Source: Chitiniphilus eburneus
Lineage (GTDB): Bacteria; Pseudomonadota; Gammaproteobacteria; Burkholderiales; Chitinibacteraceae
Direction: 5' to 3'
Length of the DNA: 64,000 nt
Assembly (NCBI RefSeq): GCF_005048205.1
Contig: NZ_SUMF01000008.1
Span: forward strand, 1-64,000
Shown here: positions 21,194-30,748 of the stretch, piece after piece
Layout: each line of letters starts with the position of its first letter
Position numbering within the stretch: the stretch's first letter is position 1
Program-made: the position numbers and the translations under genes
Notes under the pieces: model-generated
Database searches by the model: none
What the model saw: only the letters and a program-made list of their open reading frames with translations
What the model was told of the DNA's origin: nothing

Positions 21194-22419
21194 GCCTAAC
21201 CCAGATCGGCTTTTTCGAAGGTGGCCAGCGCCTACAGATGACGGAGAGCATCGAACTCACGATCCAGTCCCTGCAAGCCTATGGCGACGGCCATCCTCAT
21301 TGGGGCATTGCCTGGAGCGGTGGCAAGGATTCCAGCGCCACGCTCACCTTGCTCATCCATCTCATGGAAACCGGCAGGATCCAGCGTCCGAAAACCCTCA
21401 CCGTGTTCTACGCCGATACGCGACAGGAACTGCTGCCGCTGTCCATCGCTGCGCACCAGATCATGGACGACCTGTCGGAGCGCGGTATCGACGTTGAGAC
21501 CGTCATGGCGCCGATGGACAAGCGCTTCATGGTCTACATCCTGGGCCGGGGCGTGCCGCCGCCGAACAACAACACAATGCGCTGGTGCACCCGGCAGATC
21601 AAGATCGACCCCATGCAGGAAGCGCTGTCTCATCGACTGGCGCAATTCGATGGCAACGTGCTGATGATCACTGGCGTGCGTCAGGGTGAAAGCGCCATCC
21701 GTGATCGGCGCATCGAGATGTCTTGCGGCAAGGACGGAGCGGAATGTGGTCAAGGCTGGTACCAGCAGGTACTGCCCGAGGCCAAGGGCTTGCGCGGCCG
21801 CATCGCCACGCTGGCACCACTGCTGCACTGGCGAGTGTGCCATGTGTGGGAATGGTTGAAGCACTGGGCGCCACAATCCCAGTTCGGCGACTGGTCAACG
21901 GCGGCCATCGCCGATGCCTACGGCGGCGACGAAGCAGAGGAGATCAATGCCCGCACCGGGTGCACCGGCTGTTCATTGACCGAAACGGATACCGCGCTCG
22001 ACAACATCTTGTTGCAGCCGCGTTGGTCCTATCTCGCGCCGCTCAAGGGGCTCAAGCCGTTGTGGCGGGAACTGCGAGAACCGCAATACCGGCTGCGCAA
22101 GGCCGGCGCAGAACGTCTGAAGGATGGCTCGATCGCCAAGAATCCCCAGCGCATGGGCCCCCTGACTTTCGAGGCACGTCTGATGGCGCTCGATCGCATC
22201 CTTCGGATCCAGGCGGACTGCAATGCCGCCGCCCGTGCACTCGGTCGGCCGGAGGTGGATCTGATCAACGCAGAGGAAGAGGCGCGCATCCGCGAACTGA
22301 TCGCAGCCGGTACCTGGCCCGATGGCTGGGAGGGTGATGAACCACTGGCCACCACGCCACTGGATATCGTCTACCAGGACGGCAGCATCCAGCCGATGCT
22401 GTTGCTGGAGGAATACTGA
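21190..22419 (+). CDS. PP-loop PAPS reductase / DndC-like protein
   Basis: The 409-residue protein has the PP-loop AWSGGKDSSATL (about 41-52) of adenylating PAPS-reductase and DndC-type enzymes. Further motifs are FYADTRQELLP, MRWCTRQIKIDP (Cys133), TGVRQGESAIRDRR and GCTGC (Cys258, Cys261). The Cys133 and Cys258/Cys261 group, with Cys179 or Cys186, could hold a 4Fe-4S cluster as in DndC. DndC helps put sulphur into the DNA backbone; other members activate bases or nucleotides. It overlaps the helicase-methyltransferase gene by one base, so the two are made together. No dndA, B, D or E homologue is nearby. The substrate is unknown. Confidence 0.8.
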   Translation: MSLTQIGFFEGGQRLQMTESIELTIQSLQAYGDGHPHWGIAWSGGKDSSATLTLLIHLMETGRIQRPKTLTVFYADTRQELLPLSIAAHQIMDDLSERGIDVETVMAPMDKRFMVYILGRGVPPPNNNTMRWCTRQIKIDPMQEALSHRLAQFDGNVLMITGVRQGESAIRDRRIEMSCGKDGAECGQGWYQQVLPEAKGLRGRIATLAPLLHWRVCHVWEWLKHWAPQSQFGDWSTAAIADAYGGDEAEEINARTGCTGCSLTETDTALDNILLQPRWSYLAPLKGLKPLWRELREPQYRLRKAGAERLKDGSIAKNPQRMGPLTFEARLMALDRILRIQADCNAAARALGRPEVDLINAEEEARIRELIAAGTWPDGWEGDEPLATTPLDIVYQDGSIQPMLLLEEY

Positions 22420-25016
22420 TGGGCGCGCGTGATCCCTACCTCGATTTCCTCCGCCAGAAAATCAAGCTTGCCGAGTTCACCGGCTTCGACATCGAACCGG
22501 ACGAGATCAACCCGCTGTTGCTGCCGCACCACCGCGCCATCGTCCTGTGGGCGGTGCGCGGCGGCTGCCGGGCGGTGTTCGCCGCATTTGGCCTGGGCAA
22601 GACGGTCATCCAGATCGAGATCATCCGCTTGATCGTCAAGCACGCCGGCGGCCAGGCGCTGATCGTCCTGCCGCTTGGGGTGCGCCAGGAGTTCGCGCGG
22701 GACGCGCGCATGCTGGCCACTGGCGATCATCCGAAGATCACCGACGCCCAGCGCGCCGAATTGAAGGCATGGCGGGCCGGCCAGGGTCAGCATGCCACCG
22801 TTGAATTCACCTTCATCCGCTCCCCTGCGGCAGTGCGTCCTGGTCAGCAGTTCTATCTCACCAACTACGAAACGGTGCGCGATGGGAAACTCGACCCCAA
22901 CCTGTTCACCGTGGCCAGCTTGGATGAAGCCAGCGTTCTTCGCAGCTTCGGCAGCAAGACCTACCAGACCTTCCTGAGCCTGTTCGACCGGGTGCGCTTC
23001 AAGTTCGTCTGCACCGCCACGCCCAGCCCGAACCGCTACAAGGAACTGATCCACTACGCCGGCTTCCTCGGGGTCATGGATACCGGCCAGGCACTGACCC
23101 GCTTCTTCCAGCGCGACAGCACCAAGGCCAACAACCTGACGCTATACCCGCACAAGGAAGATGAATTCTGGTTGTGGGTTTCGAGCTGGGCCTGCTTCAT
23201 TCAGCGGCCATCCGACCTGGGCTTCAGCGATGCCGGCTATGACCTGCCACCGCTCAAGCTGCACTTGCATGAAGTGCCGGCTGTCGCCACTGCTGCCGAT
23301 GCAACCCGGGATGGACAGGTATTCCTGTTCAGGGATGCCGCGCTCGGCTTGCAAGCCGCCAGCGCGGAGAAGCGCGCTTCGCTGGATGTGCGCGTGGCGA
23401 AGGTCGCCGAGATCGTGGCCACTGCTCCCGACGAGCACTGGCTGATCTGGCACGACCTGGAAGACGAGCGCCACGCCATTCAGCAAGCGGTTCCGGGCGT
23501 CACCAGCGTCTGGGGTTCGCAGGATCTGGAGGTACGCGAGCAGGCCATCATCGACTTCAGCGAAGGCCGGCTCCAGCACCTATCGACCAAGCCCATCATC
23601 GCCGGCAGCGGCTGCAATTTCCAGCGGCATTGCCGCCGCGCCGTATTCGCCGGCATTGGCTACAAATTCAACGATTTCATCCAGGCAATCCACCGCATTT
23701 ATCGCTTCCTTCAGGAAGGCGAATGCGAAATCCACCTGGTGTTTTCCGAGGCGGAACGCGAGGTGCTGCGCGAGCTGATGGCCAAATGGGAGCAACACAA
23801 AGGAATGGTGAGAAAGATGACCGACATCATCAAAAAGTACGGCCTGGATCAGATCGCCATGGCCGAGATCCTGGCACGCACCATCGGCGTCGAACGCGTG
23901 GAAATCGCGGGGGACCGCTACACCATCGCCAACAACGATGCCGTGCTCGAAGCCAGGCTCCAGCCGGAAAACAGCGTCGGCCTGATCGTTACCTCGATCC
24001 CATTCGCCAACCACTACGAATACACGCCCAGCTACAATGACTTCGGCCACACCGAGGACAACGCCCAGTTCTGGGCCCAGATGGATTTCCTGTCACCGGA
24101 ACTGCTGCGGATCCTGCAACCGGGCCGGCTGGCCTGCATCCACGTGAAGGACCGGATCCTGTTCGGCAACGTAACCGGCCAGGGCGTACCCACGGTATCG
24201 CCGTTCCACTGCGAAGCCATCCAGCACTACATCTCTCATGGTTTCCAGTACATGGGGATGATCACCATCGTCACCGACGTCGTGCGCGAAAACAACCAGA
24301 CCTACCGCCTGGGCTGGTCGGAGCAATGCAAGGACGGCAGCAAGATGGGGGTCGGCTCGCCCGAGTACATCCTGCTGATGCGCAAGCCCCAGTCCAACCT
24401 CGGCAAGAGCTACGCCGACGTGCCGGTGGTGAAATCGAAAGCGGACTACACCCGCGCCCGCTGGCAGGTGGACGCCCATGCGTTCTGGCGCTCGTCGGGA
24501 GATCGTCACCTGACGCCCGAAGAACTGGCCGTACTCGGCCCCGACAAGCTGGCCAAGGCTTTCACCGAATACAGCCTGGAACACATCTACGACTACCAGC
24601 ATCACGTACGCATCGGCGAAGCACTGGAAGCGCGCGGCAGCCTGCCATCGTCGTTCATGTCGCTGGCCCCCGGCAGCCATCACGCCGAGGTCTGGCACGA
24701 CATCAACCGCATGCGCACCCTGAACGGCGCTCAGACCCAGCGCGGCTTGCAGAACCACGTCTGCCCGCTCCAGTTTGACATCGTTGATCGCCTGATCAAC
24801 CGCTACAGCAACCCCGATGAACTGGTTTATGAGCCGTTCGGCGGGCTCATGACAGTAGTGGTCCGCGCGCTGAAGCTGGGCCGCCTGGGGCGTGCCAGCG
24901 AACTGAACCACGCCTATTTTCTTGACGGCGCCGGTTACTGCGCAGCAGCCGAGATGGAAGCCAGCATGCCAACACTATTCGACCTGATACCAGAGAAAAA
25001 CAAGGAGGCCGCGTGA
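22419..25016 (+). CDS. SNF2-type helicase fused to DNA methyltransferase
   Basis: The 865-residue protein joins two enzymes. Residues 1-450 are an SF2/SNF2 ATPase: FGLGKT (57-62), SLDEAS (167-172), TATPSPN (199-205), AGSGCNFQ and QAIHRIYRF (422-430). Residues about 515-820 are a beta-type amino-methyltransferase, with motif IV first, TSIPF (525-529), and the SAM motif EPFGG (805-809) near the end. TSIPF deviates from the usual (S/D/N)PP(Y/F). Such fusions modify DNA while moving along it, or act in restriction-like or anti-restriction roles. It is the last large gene of the rightward operon and pairs with the PP-loop gene. Confidence 0.85.
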   Translation: MGARDPYLDFLRQKIKLAEFTGFDIEPDEINPLLLPHHRAIVLWAVRGGCRAVFAAFGLGKTVIQIEIIRLIVKHAGGQALIVLPLGVRQEFARDARMLATGDHPKITDAQRAELKAWRAGQGQHATVEFTFIRSPAAVRPGQQFYLTNYETVRDGKLDPNLFTVASLDEASVLRSFGSKTYQTFLSLFDRVRFKFVCTATPSPNRYKELIHYAGFLGVMDTGQALTRFFQRDSTKANNLTLYPHKEDEFWLWVSSWACFIQRPSDLGFSDAGYDLPPLKLHLHEVPAVATAADATRDGQVFLFRDAALGLQAASAEKRASLDVRVAKVAEIVATAPDEHWLIWHDLEDERHAIQQAVPGVTSVWGSQDLEVREQAIIDFSEGRLQHLSTKPIIAGSGCNFQRHCRRAVFAGIGYKFNDFIQAIHRIYRFLQEGECEIHLVFSEAEREVLRELMAKWEQHKGMVRKMTDIIKKYGLDQIAMAEILARTIGVERVEIAGDRYTIANNDAVLEARLQPENSVGLIVTSIPFANHYEYTPSYNDFGHTEDNAQFWAQMDFLSPELLRILQPGRLACIHVKDRILFGNVTGQGVPTVSPFHCEAIQHYISHGFQYMGMITIVTDVVRENNQTYRLGWSEQCKDGSKMGVGSPEYILLMRKPQSNLGKSYADVPVVKSKADYTRARWQVDAHAFWRSSGDRHLTPEELAVLGPDKLAKAFTEYSLEHIYDYQHHVRIGEALEARGSLPSSFMSLAPGSHHAEVWHDINRMRTLNGAQTQRGLQNHVCPLQFDIVDRLINRYSNPDELVYEPFGGLMTVVVRALKLGRLGRASELNHAYFLDGAGYCAAAEMEASMPTLFDLIPEKNKEAA

Positions 25017-25306
25017 TGGGGTCCGCGAGCATCGAAACCCTGATTGGGAAACTGGACGCACTATGTGATGCCGTTTCGCGAGGACTGGTAGTTGTTCCGC
25101 CAGACAAAGCGCTCTGGGATGCTGAAGCAACTGCAAAATATCTGGGCGTCAGCGACCGCCAAGTGGCCGAACGGTACGCCTCATTGCCGGATTTCCCGCG
25201 CCCGATCTACCTCCCCACCGCAACAGGGCAGCGCTCCACACGCCGGTGGAAAGCAGCCGAGGTCATCAAGTGGGCCGAATCCAAACAGGAAAGGAAACGC
25301 TCCTAA
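25016..25306 (+). CDS. xis: AlpA/Xis-like HTH protein, excisionase candidate
   Basis: The 96-residue protein starts MGSASIETLIGKLDALCDAV and carries a MerR/AlpA-type winged helix: LWDAEATAKYLGVSDRQVAE, then DFPRPIYLPTATGQ and RRWKAAEVIKW. This pattern is common in phage excisionases. It overlaps the preceding stop by one base, has AAGGAGG before its ATG, and meets the integrase gene tail-to-tail (4-base overlap). A role as Xis is inferred from fold and location. Confidence 0.75.
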   Translation: MGSASIETLIGKLDALCDAVSRGLVVVPPDKALWDAEATAKYLGVSDRQVAERYASLPDFPRPIYLPTATGQRSTRRWKAAEVIKWAESKQERKRS

Positions 25307-26334
25307 TCAAGCAGCGCCACGACATCAGCCATATCAGGGGCATAGTAGGTATTCTGCAAAATCCGCAGATCCTTGTGCCCGCTGATCTTGGCCAGCGTCA
25401 TGACATCCACCTTTGCAGCCAGACGGGTCAATGCCTCTCGTCGCGTATCGTGGAAATGAATACCAGAAACCAGCGCGCGCGCCTTGGCCTTGCGGAACAA
25501 GGCATCCAGGTTTGCCGCCGTGATGCCAAATGTCGTCCCGTTATCCACCAGAGTGGGCTCCAGTTGCTTCAGGATCCGAATCGCCTCCTTGCTCAACGGC
25601 ACATCCCGCGAGTGTCCATTCTTCGTACGTTCCAAATGAGCAACCCGGCGAGCTGCACTCACGTCAGCAGGACGCAAGCCGCAAATCTCACCGGCCCGCA
25701 TGCCAGTCTCCAGCGCAAACAACATAGCGGCCCCCACCCGTGCCATCTGCGTGACAGGCGGCTGGTCGTATTCATAGCCAGTGGCAACAAGTAGGCGGTC
25801 AACCACGTCGCTGGATACACGTTGCTGTCGCGGAGGTGGGGCTTCGGGTTTTCGAACCAGCCGCATCGGATTCTCGCGCAGCCACTTCCATTCCCGAATC
25901 GCGATATTGCAAGCGTTGTTCAGTGTCGCCCATTCACGACGAACCGATGCAACCGAAACAACCCTGAGGCGCCGATCGCGCCAGGCCGCAAAGTGTGTTT
26001 CGTTCAAATCCCGTAGCGCCACGCCGGCAATGGGGTCAGCCTCAACCGCAGCAAGGCCACCTCCCCCTTCCCGACCAATCAATCGGGAGAGGCGTAGAGC
26101 TTCCGCGCGGGCGCCGCGCTTGGCCGGCGTAACCTCAACGATGTAGCGCTCGATCAAGCGAGCAAAGGTGACATCGGGAACGTCCCCCCGACCAGCGGAA
26201 ATAATCTCCGCTTCAATACGGGTCGCCCAAGCCGTTGCTTCCGCTTTAGTTTTGAAGCCGCTTTCCGTGCGGTAGACACCCGCCTTGCGCACCTTCACAT
26301 GCCAGCCGTTAGGGCGCTTCTCAAAAGTCGCCAT
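25303..26334 (-). CDS. int: Tyrosine-family phage integrase
   Basis: The 343-residue protein has an N-terminal strand-rich arm-type domain (FEKRPNGWHVKVRKAGVYRT), a SAM-like core-binding domain (about 55-160) and a catalytic domain with Arg213 (TGMRAGE), Lys238, His295 and Arg298 (HDTR), His320 (SGHKD) and Tyr330 or 331. All residues needed for strand exchange are present. It would integrate at the adjacent tRNA-Leu. ATG at 26334 with AGGAG 8-9 bases upstream is preferred to a GTG at 26343. Confidence 0.95.
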   Translation of the reverse strand: MATFEKRPNGWHVKVRKAGVYRTESGFKTKAEATAWATRIEAEIISAGRGDVPDVTFARLIERYIVEVTPAKRGARAEALRLSRLIGREGGGGLAAVEADPIAGVALRDLNETHFAAWRDRRLRVVSVASVRREWATLNNACNIAIREWKWLRENPMRLVRKPEAPPPRQQRVSSDVVDRLLVATGYEYDQPPVTQMARVGAAMLFALETGMRAGEICGLRPADVSAARRVAHLERTKNGHSRDVPLSKEAIRILKQLEPTLVDNGTTFGITAANLDALFRKAKARALVSGIHFHDTRREALTRLAAKVDVMTLAKISGHKDLRILQNTYYAPDMADVVALLD

Positions 26335-26343
26335 TTGGGACAC

Positions 26344-26575
<232 letters not shown>

Positions 26576-26711
26576 CCGGTGCATGCAAGCCGATGACCGG
26601 CTTGGGGAGTGCGGATTATAGGGAAAGCCGACACGAATCTCAAACTCCCGTCGTATCCAGTCCTGCCGTACGAAAACAGCCCCGGCCCGGCTTCGTCGGC
26701 CCCGGGGGTTT

Positions 26712-27845
26712 ATGTCATACTCCGCCATCTTTCAGGCAAGCCTGCTGCAATCCCACGTGAGCGTATCTACCCAGTCCCTCAGCCTTCGCCTGTTGCTCGA
26801 CGCCGATCCCGACAGCAACCAGCCGCTGTCCTGGTTTCTCGTGGACGGTGCCGGTCGCACTGAGCAAAGCGGCAGCGCCCCCATCGAGCGTCTTCCCGCC
26901 GCAACGCGGCTGGAACTGCTGATTTCTCCAGCGCGCGTCAGCGCGCATGTCATTCCCCTGCCTCGCCAGCCACAGGCCAAGCTCCGCGCGTTGTTGCCGC
27001 TGGCGCTCGAGGACAAGCTGCTCACCCCCGCCGCCACGCTGCATTTCGCCCTGCTGCCGCTGGGTGACGATCGCTGGCGCGTGTTCGCGGTGGAACGGGC
27101 CTGGCTGAAGCACTGGCTGGATCGCCTGTCCACCGCCGGCCGCTCGGTCGAGGCAGCCTATCCGCTGGCCAGTCTGCTGGCACCCGATCCGGAAGCCTGG
27201 CTGCGTCTTGCCCTGCCGGATGGTGCGGTACTGCTGGTCAGTCCGGAAGGCGAAACCGCCTTGTTTGATGACGGTGCCACCGCCGATCTGGTGGCGGCGG
27301 ATCAGCCGATGTCCGTGCTCGCGTTGCGCGAGGCATGCGGCGGCCCGTTGCGCAATGCCGCCAACCTGTTGCAAGGCGAGCTGACCCCCGGCCCCTCGTG
27401 GCGTTTCGACTGGCGTCCCTGGCGCCGTGCCGGCGTGTTGGCCTTGCTGCTGCTGATCCTGGTTACCACGGTCAACCTGGCCGACTGGGCGCGTTTGTCG
27501 CAACGCGAAAAGGCGCTCAAACGCGAAATGCGCCAGACGTTCGCTGCCGCCTTTCCGGGCGTGCCCGTCGTCGATCCGGCGTTGCAACTGGCCAGCCGGC
27601 TGCGCGAAGCCGGCATCGCCGACGGCGCGACCGCCACACAGGCGGGCGACCTGCCCGCCGTACTGCAAAAGCTGGACGCCCTGGGCGGCGCGCAGTTGCG
27701 GCTCACTCGCATCGCCCTGGCCGACGGCAAGCTCGAAATCGAAGTGACCGGCGATGCCAGCGCACTGCAAAAACAACTGGCGGACGCCGGCATGACCTTT
27801 GAACTCGCTGGCGAACAGCACAACGTGCTGCGTCGTCAGGAATAA
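26712..27845 (+). CDS. gspL: Type II secretion system protein L
   Basis: The 377-residue protein has the GspL layout: a cytoplasmic actin-like domain (1-235, with LPRQPQAKLRALLPLALEDK), one membrane helix (VLALLLLILVTTVNLADWA) and a periplasmic ferredoxin-like domain. GspL links the secretion ATPase GspE to the inner-membrane platform through GspM. It begins a three-gene set gspL-gspM-gspN here; the other gsp genes are not in the window. A GC-rich hairpin lies just before the ATG (about 26,681-26,709). The start is the first ATG; a GTG 15 codons later is possible. Confidence 0.88.
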   Translation: MSYSAIFQASLLQSHVSVSTQSLSLRLLLDADPDSNQPLSWFLVDGAGRTEQSGSAPIERLPAATRLELLISPARVSAHVIPLPRQPQAKLRALLPLALEDKLLTPAATLHFALLPLGDDRWRVFAVERAWLKHWLDRLSTAGRSVEAAYPLASLLAPDPEAWLRLALPDGAVLLVSPEGETALFDDGATADLVAADQPMSVLALREACGGPLRNAANLLQGELTPGPSWRFDWRPWRRAGVLALLLLILVTTVNLADWARLSQREKALKREMRQTFAAAFPGVPVVDPALQLASRLREAGIADGATATQAGDLPAVLQKLDALGGAQLRLTRIALADGKLEIEVTGDASALQKQLADAGMTFELAGEQHNVLRRQE

Positions 27846-27848
27846 GCG

Positions 27849-28328
27849 ATGAATCCAGCCCTTCACCGACTCCGGCAATTCTGGTTGCAGCGCAATCCGC
27901 GCGAACGGCGGTTTCTCGCGCTGTGCGGCACCGTGATCGCCGTTGCCCTTTTCTATGCGCTGCTCTGGCAGCCGGCCGTCGAGGGCCGTGCCCGCCTGCA
28001 AAAGCAGTTGCCCCGCCTGGAAGCCGATCTGGCCGAAATGCAGCGCCAGATTGCACTGCTCAAGGGCACGCCCGCCGTCGGCTCGGCCATCGGCGGCGAC
28101 CTGCGCAGCGCGGTACAGGCCGTCGTCAGCGCAGCCGGCATCAAGGCCGATCTGCGCGCCCTGCCAGACCAGCGCGTCGCCGTCGATGCCCCCGACCTGC
28201 CCTTCCCGCAGGTGCTCGAACTCCTGAGTGCGGTGCGGCGCGACAGCGGTGCCCACGTGGTCAAGTTCGAAACCAAGGCCACCGGCCAGCCCGGCCGCGT
28301 GTCGCTCAACCTGGAAGTACAACGATGA
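27849..28328 (+). CDS. gspM: Type II secretion system protein M
   Basis: The 159-residue protein has a short cytoplasmic N-terminus, one membrane helix (LCGTVIAVALFYALLWQPAV), a coiled coil (ARLQKQLPRLEADLAEMQRQ) and a small periplasmic domain, all typical of GspM, the partner of GspL. It follows gspL by 3 bases and overlaps gspN by four. Confidence 0.88.
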   Translation: MNPALHRLRQFWLQRNPRERRFLALCGTVIAVALFYALLWQPAVEGRARLQKQLPRLEADLAEMQRQIALLKGTPAVGSAIGGDLRSAVQAVVSAAGIKADLRALPDQRVAVDAPDLPFPQVLELLSAVRRDSGAHVVKFETKATGQPGRVSLNLEVQR

Positions 28329-29047
28329 AGCGGCGCGTCTCCCGCCTGGGCTGGCTGTTTGTCGCGCTGCTGATCTGCTTTGCCATCGTGCGCCTGCCCG
28401 CGGCGCTGTTCGTGGCGCAATTGCCCAAGCCCTGGCAAGCGGGGTTGGTCGAAGGTACCTTGTGGCATGGACGCATCGGGCAACTGGGCGTGAACGGCAT
28501 GCAGCTCTTGCAGGATGTGCGCTGGGACTGGCAACCGGGCGCGTTGCTACGCGGCGACCTGGCCTGGCAACTGACAACGCGCCATCGCGATCAGCGGGGC
28601 AGCGCCCGACTCGCCGTCGGTCTGGGCGGCACGCGTGCAGAGCAGGTCCGCGTGCAATTGCCGGCCGCGCCGTTGTTTGCTCTGGACAAGCGCCTGGCGG
28701 GCATCCAGTTGGGCGGCGATCTCGACATTGCCGCGCCCCGGGTATCGCAAACCGACTGGCATGGCGCCACGGTGCAGTGGCTGCGTGCCAACGCCATGGT
28801 CACGCCACAGGTGAACCCTTTTGGCGACTACCGCATCACGCTGGGCCGCGCCGGGCAGGCGCTGACCTGGCAGATCGCGCCAACGGGCGGCGTGCTGGCG
28901 ATCACCGGCCAGGGCCAGGTGGACGACAAGGGCCCCAGTGGCGCGCTGACCTTTACGCCGGCGACCGGCCAGGAAGCCCAGTTCGCGCCGCTGCTGAACC
29001 TGCTGGGTGGCAGCGGCAGCAGCCGCACCCTCAAGCTGGGGCGCTGA
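28325..29047 (+). CDS. gspN: Type II secretion system protein N
   Basis: The 240-residue protein has an N-terminal signal anchor (LGWLFVALLICFAIVRLPAA) and a beta-rich periplasmic part with WHGRIGQLGVNG and ITLGRAGQALTWQI, as in GspN. GspN is a non-universal periplasmic component of the secretion machine. The ATGA overlap with gspM and the gene order LMN support the call. Confidence 0.85.
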   Translation: MKRRVSRLGWLFVALLICFAIVRLPAALFVAQLPKPWQAGLVEGTLWHGRIGQLGVNGMQLLQDVRWDWQPGALLRGDLAWQLTTRHRDQRGSARLAVGLGGTRAEQVRVQLPAAPLFALDKRLAGIQLGGDLDIAAPRVSQTDWHGATVQWLRANAMVTPQVNPFGDYRITLGRAGQALTWQIAPTGGVLAITGQGQVDDKGPSGALTFTPATGQEAQFAPLLNLLGGSGSSRTLKLGR

Positions 29048-29109
29048 GCCACGCCACCCATTCCGAAAAACCCGATGGCGAAACCTGGCCCGGCCGGGTA
29101 AACCGATAA

Positions 29110-29538
<429 letters not shown>

Positions 29539-29564
29539 GGCGAATCGCCCCAGCGTATGTTGGC

Positions 29565-29592
29565 AAAAAACCCGGCCAAGGCCGGGTTTTTT
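29565..29592. terminator. Bidirectional terminator between glnB and the lipid kinase gene
   Basis: A perfect inverted repeat (AAAAAACCCGGCC, two-base loop, complement) with A and T runs on both sides serves convergent genes. Confidence 0.92.
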
Positions 29593-30500
29593 CATGGCTG
29601 GCCCAGCAACGGGCTATCGGCCGGCAGGCGCATCCGTAACGCGGCCGGCAAGGCCTCGATGCGAAAACGCGTGCCCGCCAGTGGTTCACCATCCAGATTG
29701 AGCTGGATTTCGCTCGGCGTCTCCAGCGTCAGCCAGGGCAGCCGGGCGCCGATCATGCGCTCGGCCTCCTCGCCCGCCAACAACCGCTCCAGCAGCGCCG
29801 GCAGCAACTCGCCCCCGGCGAGGATGCGCAGATCGAGCAGGCCGTCGTCGAGCAGCGCCTGCGGGCAGAGCCGGTGTCCGCCACCCGCCTGGATGCCATT
29901 GCCGACAGCCAGCACCAGGAACTCCCCTTCCCACTGGAAACCCGGCCCTTCGACGCGCAGGCGATCGGCCTGGATGGCGTTCAACCGCTTCAGCCCGGTC
30001 AGCAGGTAGGCGAATGCGCCCAGCGCGGACTTCTGCTCGTCGGGCGTTTCGGCCGTCACCTGGGTACCGAAGCCGCCAGTCGCCATGTTGAGGAACACCC
30101 GGTCGTTGACGCGGCCCGCGTCGATCGCGCGCGGCTCACCCACGAGCGCCAGCCGCAACGCCGCCGGCAGATCCGTCGGAATCCCCACGCCGCGCGCAAA
30201 ATCGTTCGCCGTCCCCAGCGGCAGCAGACCCAGCACCGGACGCTGCCCGGCCGCGTGATCGAGCAAGGCGCCGGCCACCTCATTCAAGGTGCCGTCGCCC
30301 CCACCCGCAATGATGCTCCGCGCGCCATCGGTGATCGCTTCCGTGACATAGCGCGCGGCATCGCCCCCTTCCCACGTCACGCGTACCTCCAGCGCCTGCC
30401 CGGCGTTTCGGGCAAGCGCAACCGCCTCGCGCAACTCGGGCGCCAGCGCGGCCTTGCCATTCACGATCAATCGAATCCGGTTTTCGCTCGTCGGAGTCAT
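29592..30500 (-). CDS. YegS/DgkA-type lipid kinase
   Basis: The 302-residue protein has the diacylglycerol kinase catalytic motif AGGGDGTLNEVAGAL and LLPLGTANDFARGVGIP, with the C-terminal NLDGEPL motif of YegS/YtlR lipid kinases. It probably phosphorylates diacylglycerol or phosphatidylglycerol. ATG at 30500 begins MTPTSENRIRLIVNG; the longer open frame upstream lacks similarity. The 248 bases between it and priA hold no gene that I can see. Confidence 0.88.
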   Translation of the reverse strand: MTPTSENRIRLIVNGKAALAPELREAVALARNAGQALEVRVTWEGGDAARYVTEAITDGARSIIAGGGDGTLNEVAGALLDHAAGQRPVLGLLPLGTANDFARGVGIPTDLPAALRLALVGEPRAIDAGRVNDRVFLNMATGGFGTQVTAETPDEQKSALGAFAYLLTGLKRLNAIQADRLRVEGPGFQWEGEFLVLAVGNGIQAGGGHRLCPQALLDDGLLDLRILAGGELLPALLERLLAGEEAERMIGARLPWLTLETPSEIQLNLDGEPLAGTRFRIEALPAALRMRLPADSPLLGQP

Positions 30501-30748
30501 ACATTTCCAGGGGGATGGACCTGCAATCAGATATACCGGTGACGCGACGCTTATCCAAGCGGACAAATGCACGCGAACCATCCGCCCAGCCCGTGACGCG
30601 CACGCCATCCGGAGTTCCGGTACAACGCAGTGCGCACTGCCAACGGCGGTGTGATTCGGTCAGGGAAGGACATTCAGCAAGCCGGGCACCAATGCTCGCG
30701 GTACCGCGAGATGCGAATGCCCATCAGGAAAACGGGCTTTGCCGACGC

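Noticed and set aside
26715-28577. 620-codon minus-strand frame
   Set aside because: It is antisense to gspL, gspM and gspN; those genes have clear family features.
30501-30748. Possible small gene between the lipid kinase and priA
   Set aside because: Short frames there lack ribosome sites and family features; nothing convincing is seen.
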